A stretch of 64,000 nucleotides of DNA from CAZSNT01 sp964607765 (GTDB lineage: Bacteria; Verrucomicrobiota; Lentisphaeria; Oligosphaerales; JABHEG01). Location of the stretch: contig CAZSNT010000019.1 of the NCBI GenBank assembly GCA_964607765.1, forward strand, positions 24,094 through 88,093. Direction: 5' to 3'. Positions 61,301 through 64,000 of the stretch are shown here, one piece after another (positions within the stretch are counted from its first letter, which is position 1; each line of letters begins with the position of its first letter). A program made the translations under genes and the position numbers. Below the pieces are notes generated by a model. The model was not told the origin of the DNA, did not search any database, and saw nothing but the letters and a program-made list of their open reading frames with translations.

Positions 61301-63889
61301 ATGACGATACCGTTCCCAGCCAGGATCCCGCTCGAGAAGCCGACAGACCGGCCTCTGAGCGCTGCCGTACAACGGCTCTACGACGAGTGGAACCCGCACG
61401 AGGACTGGGGCAATCCGCTGTTCAGTAACTTCCGGTACTCGAGCCTGGAAGGCCTTGATTACGACGGAACAAGCACCTCGCGCCGTGACCCATCCAAGAT
61501 CCTGCGGATCAACGGAACCTACTACGTGTGGTACACCAAACGCTGCACGGCCGAACCACCTGCCGGCGCGGACTCCGCAACCGCCACAGTCCCGTCCACG
61601 GACTGGGACCTGGCCGAAATCTGGTATGCCACGAGCCGGGACGGCTTCACGTGGCAGGAGCGAGGCTGCGCCGTGGAGCGCGCGCCCGGACGCGACTACG
61701 GCTGGCGCTCTGTCTCCACGCCCGACATCCTCGTGTGGCGAGGCCGGTACTACCTTTACTTCCAGGGCTTCAACGAGATTCCCGGCAAGCGTTGGGACCG
61801 CGCCGCTGTGACTGTGGCGGAAGCCGATTCCCCGCACGGGCCGTGGACGTCGCTCGGGCGCGTTGTCGTGGACTTCGGGAAAGAAGGAGAGTGGGACAGC
61901 GCCGCCATCCACGACCCCTACCCCATCGTCTACAACGGACGCATCCACCTTTACTACAAGGGCAGCCCCGGAACGGGTGGGCGCGACGGCACCATTGTCC
62001 GGGCCCAGGGCGTGGCCACCGCTGATCACCCGTTCGGACCGTTCGAGAAGTGCCCACTGAACCCCGTCATCAATTCCGGACACGAAACCGGGCTGTTCCC
62101 CTACGAGGAAGGCGTCGCCGCAATCGTCAGCCTGGACGGGCCGGAGAAGAACACGGTCCAGTACGCGCCGGACGGCGTGAACTTCGAGATGAAAGCCATG
62201 ATCCAGGTTCCGCCCATGGCGCCGGGGCCGTTCGTGCCGGACGCGTTCGCCGACAACCGCGACGGCCACGGCATCACGTGGGGGCTCTGCCACGTCAACG
62301 TCGACGGCGGCGGCGGGGACAAGCACTGCAAGCTGCTGCGTTTCGATTGTGATCTCTCTAAAGACGTCGACCGCCCGCTGTTCAAGCGCAACAACCTGCG
62401 CTTCGAGCAGAGCACCTACCGCGAAGAGCGCATCGCCATGTCGGACTGGCTGCGCAGACGTACGGAGGAGGACCGGCAGCGCGCTGAACGGGATACGATT
62501 CTCGAACACAACTCGCCGTCATCCGATCCTCGGTCGGTGGATCATCCTGGGACCGCCGAGCACCAGCTCGGCATCCGGGAACGCAGCACGGGTGAGTCCG
62601 GAGCCGAGCTGGTGCTCGGCGATCCCAGGGGAAACACCGACCCGGAACGTAGCGCAACGCTCCGCGGTTACGATCCCCGCACGCCGCACGCCCCCGCCTT
62701 CCCTGCCAGGATGCCCGACAGCAAACCCACGGACCGCCCACTCAGCGCCTCCTGGGCCCGGATGTGGGACCGCTGGACCCCCCATGAAGATCGCGGCAAT
62801 GAGCTGTACTCGAACTTCCGCTACACGCCGGTCAAAGGCCTGGCAACACCGACCGGCGTGTCCCGTCGCGACCCAACTAAGGTGATCCGCGTGAACGGCA
62901 CGTACTACGTCTGGTACACGCGTCGCGACACAGGCTGCGATCCCGTGGGGCAGCAGGACGCCACCGACAGCGTCCCGGCCACCGACTGGGATCTGGCCGA
63001 CATCTGGTACGCGACCAGCACGGACGGTATCACCTGGCAGGAACAGGGGCTGGCCGTGCACCGCCCCCCCAAGCCCGGGACCGGTTGGCGCTCGATCTGC
63101 ACGCCGGACATCCTGGTCTGGGAAGGCCGCTACTACCTCTACTTCCAGGCTTACAGCGATGTCTGCTGCGGCACGATCCGCTGCCCGGTCAGAGTGGCAT
63201 CCGCCGATTCCCCCAACGGCCCGTGGACGCTCGAGGACGCCATCCCCATCGAGCCCGGGCCGCCCGGCGCCTGGGACAATATCAAGATCAACGACCCCTA
63301 CCTGCTCGTGCACAACGGGCGGATCCTCCTTTACTACAAAGGCGCACCGGTTGAGCGGGGCGATGAATACGTCCTGCGCATGCAAGGCGTGGCCATGGCG
63401 GACAGTCCGCTGGGCCCGTTCGTGAAGTCGCCGCTCAATCCGGTCATCAACTCCGGGCACGAGACCGGGCTGTTTCCGTGGAAAGAAGGTGTGGCGGCCA
63501 TCGTCAGTCTGGACGGACCGGAGAAGAACACCATCCAGTACGCCCCGGACGGTGAGAACTTCGAGGTGATGTCGATCATCCAAGTGCCGCCCGTGGCGCC
63601 CGGGCCATGCGTGCCGGACGCGTTCGCCGACAATGCCGACGGCCGCGGCATCACCTGGGGCCTGTGCCACATCAATCCGGATGGCGGCGGGCCCGTGAAC
63701 GGGTCCGTGCTCGCCCGCTTCGACTGCGATCTGAGCCTGGATGTGGACTGGCCTGACTTCAAACGCAACAACCTGCGCTTCAGCGAAGCCACGCATCTGC
63801 AAAGCCGCATCCGGCTGCCGAACGGCCTGCGACAGCAGATTCTGGCCGAGCAGGACGACGTGGACAAGGACACGATTGGGGTTCCGTAA
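61301..63889 (+). CDS. Tandem double-domain GH117 glycoside hydrolase (anhydrogalactosidase-like)
   Basis: An 862-residue protein of two GH117 domains, about residues 1-400 and 470-862; the typical family protein has one domain of about 400. No signal peptide, so cytoplasmic. Domain 1 keeps the family catalytic set: RRDPSK (D63), IHDPYP (D205) and NSGHET (H261, E262); domain 2 keeps RRDPTK, INDPYL and NSGHET. GH117 enzymes release 3,6-anhydro-L-galactose from agar or porphyran oligosaccharides. The ATG at 61301 has GAG upstream; an in-frame extension back to 61208 only translates a repeat. The linker (about 400-470) is encoded by a palindromic repeat, and no good ribosome-binding site precedes the ATG at 62711, so a fusion seems real. 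It follows sulfatase and beta-helix genes. Confidence 0.87.
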   Translation: MTIPFPARIPLEKPTDRPLSAAVQRLYDEWNPHEDWGNPLFSNFRYSSLEGLDYDGTSTSRRDPSKILRINGTYYVWYTKRCTAEPPAGADSATATVPSTDWDLAEIWYATSRDGFTWQERGCAVERAPGRDYGWRSVSTPDILVWRGRYYLYFQGFNEIPGKRWDRAAVTVAEADSPHGPWTSLGRVVVDFGKEGEWDSAAIHDPYPIVYNGRIHLYYKGSPGTGGRDGTIVRAQGVATADHPFGPFEKCPLNPVINSGHETGLFPYEEGVAAIVSLDGPEKNTVQYAPDGVNFEMKAMIQVPPMAPGPFVPDAFADNRDGHGITWGLCHVNVDGGGGDKHCKLLRFDCDLSKDVDRPLFKRNNLRFEQSTYREERIAMSDWLRRRTEEDRQRAERDTILEHNSPSSDPRSVDHPGTAEHQLGIRERSTGESGAELVLGDPRGNTDPERSATLRGYDPRTPHAPAFPARMPDSKPTDRPLSASWARMWDRWTPHEDRGNELYSNFRYTPVKGLATPTGVSRRDPTKVIRVNGTYYVWYTRRDTGCDPVGQQDATDSVPATDWDLADIWYATSTDGITWQEQGLAVHRPPKPGTGWRSICTPDILVWEGRYYLYFQAYSDVCCGTIRCPVRVASADSPNGPWTLEDAIPIEPGPPGAWDNIKINDPYLLVHNGRILLYYKGAPVERGDEYVLRMQGVAMADSPLGPFVKSPLNPVINSGHETGLFPWKEGVAAIVSLDGPEKNTIQYAPDGENFEVMSIIQVPPVAPGPCVPDAFADNADGRGITWGLCHINPDGGGPVNGSVLARFDCDLSLDVDWPDFKRNNLRFSEATHLQSRIRLPNGLRQQILAEQDDVDKDTIGVP
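62547..62628. repeat. 26-bp inverted repeat within the GH117 linker
   Basis: CTGGGACCGCCGAGCACC begins arm 1 (62547-62572); arm 2 (62603-62628) is its reverse complement with one mismatch in 26. The loop is 30 bases. Palindromes of this kind are intergenic in PVC genomes from general knowledge. Here the element is open in the gene frame and encodes the region GTAEHQLGIRERSTGESGAE. Confidence 0.88.
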
Positions 63890-63896
63890 CCGCCGC

Positions 63897-63926
63897 GATT
63901 GCAGTCGATTGCAGTCGATTGCAGTC
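63897..63926. repeat. Three tandem 10-bp units (GATTGCAGTC)
   Basis: GATTGCAGTC repeats three times without change 7 bp after the GH117 stop. The remaining sequence up to 64000 holds no convincing gene. It is another member of the short-unit repeats found in gaps here. Confidence 0.8.
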
Positions 63927-64000
63927 GAGCACGGCCCCCGAGACATAAGCGTTAAGAATATCAGGTTCTGTCAAGTCCGTCTGCCGCCTCTTCTTTCGAG

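Overview
This window looks like a scaffold from a metagenome-assembled genome of a PVC-group bacterium, most likely Kiritimatiellota, Lentisphaerota or a related Verrucomicrobia lineage; Planctomycetota is less likely. That rests on ten type I sulfatase genes in 64 kb, FAD_oxidored-type secreted oxidoreductases, a lone DUF1559-like pseudopilin, an HzsA-like multihaem protein and many short palindromic intergenic repeats. I see no rRNA, tRNA or 16S-linked marker, so the placement is an inference. Two 100-N scaffold gaps (5190-5289 and 42483-42582) are present. The first is an assembly artefact inside one gene.

Layout. (1) 1-9342, minus strand: a GntR/PBP-type regulator (8193-9269) heads a cluster with a secreted sulfatase, a secreted sulfatase-SGNH esterase fusion, a Tat-type FAD oxidoreductase and a GH106 rhamnosidase-like enzyme that runs off the left edge. 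(2) 9649-12301, plus strand: a winged-helix/nucleotidyltransferase pair and a DUF4143 ATPase, all accessory. (3) 12534-18750, plus strand: a DeoR-family regulator followed by E2, E3 and a fused E1 alpha-beta gene of a 2-oxo acid (probably pyruvate) dehydrogenase complex, closed by a strong terminator. (4) 18865-21472, minus strand: a UPF0175/DUF3368 toxin-antitoxin pair bracketed by a direct repeat, then a second DUF4143-type ATPase. (5) 21745-50447, minus strand: a very large carbohydrate cluster headed by a close paralogue of the first regulator. It holds seven sulfatases (one fused to LamG and a sialate-O-acetylesterase-like domain), a separate SASA esterase, a beta-helix protein, two GH99-like enzymes, a GH38-like protein, an FAD oxidoreductase, a flavoprotein/QueG-like pair and a pseudopilin-like protein. 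(6) 51042-57048, minus strand: an HzsA-like c-type haem protein and a GH42-like glycosidase. (7) 57314-63889, plus strand: a sulfatase without a signal peptide, a beta-helix lipoprotein and a double-domain GH117.

How the genes fit together. The set points to stepwise breakdown of a sulfated, partly acetylated polysaccharide, plausibly algal. GH117 suggests 3,6-anhydrogalactose-containing galactans, GH106 suggests rhamnose, and GH38 with GH99-like suggests mannose-like residues. Five sulfatases have Sec-type signal peptides and one has a Tat-like one. Four sulfatases, the GH117, the GH38 and one FAD oxidoreductase have none, which suggests an outside stage and an inside stage. No SusC/D pair, ABC or TRAP transporter and no sulfatase-maturing enzyme are in the window. 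The two regulators share a palindromic operator (core GTATAATAC) that overlaps their own promoters, so the clusters may be co-regulated.

The least expected feature is a set of short-unit repeats. Units of 7, 10, 12 or 13 bp are iterated, usually as two facing arms that form large stem-loops in the gaps between genes. Related repeats have also entered coding sequence in frame: a heptamer array in the sulfatase-SASA fusion, a short repeat in another sulfatase, and a 26-bp inverted repeat that forms the linker between the two GH117 domains.
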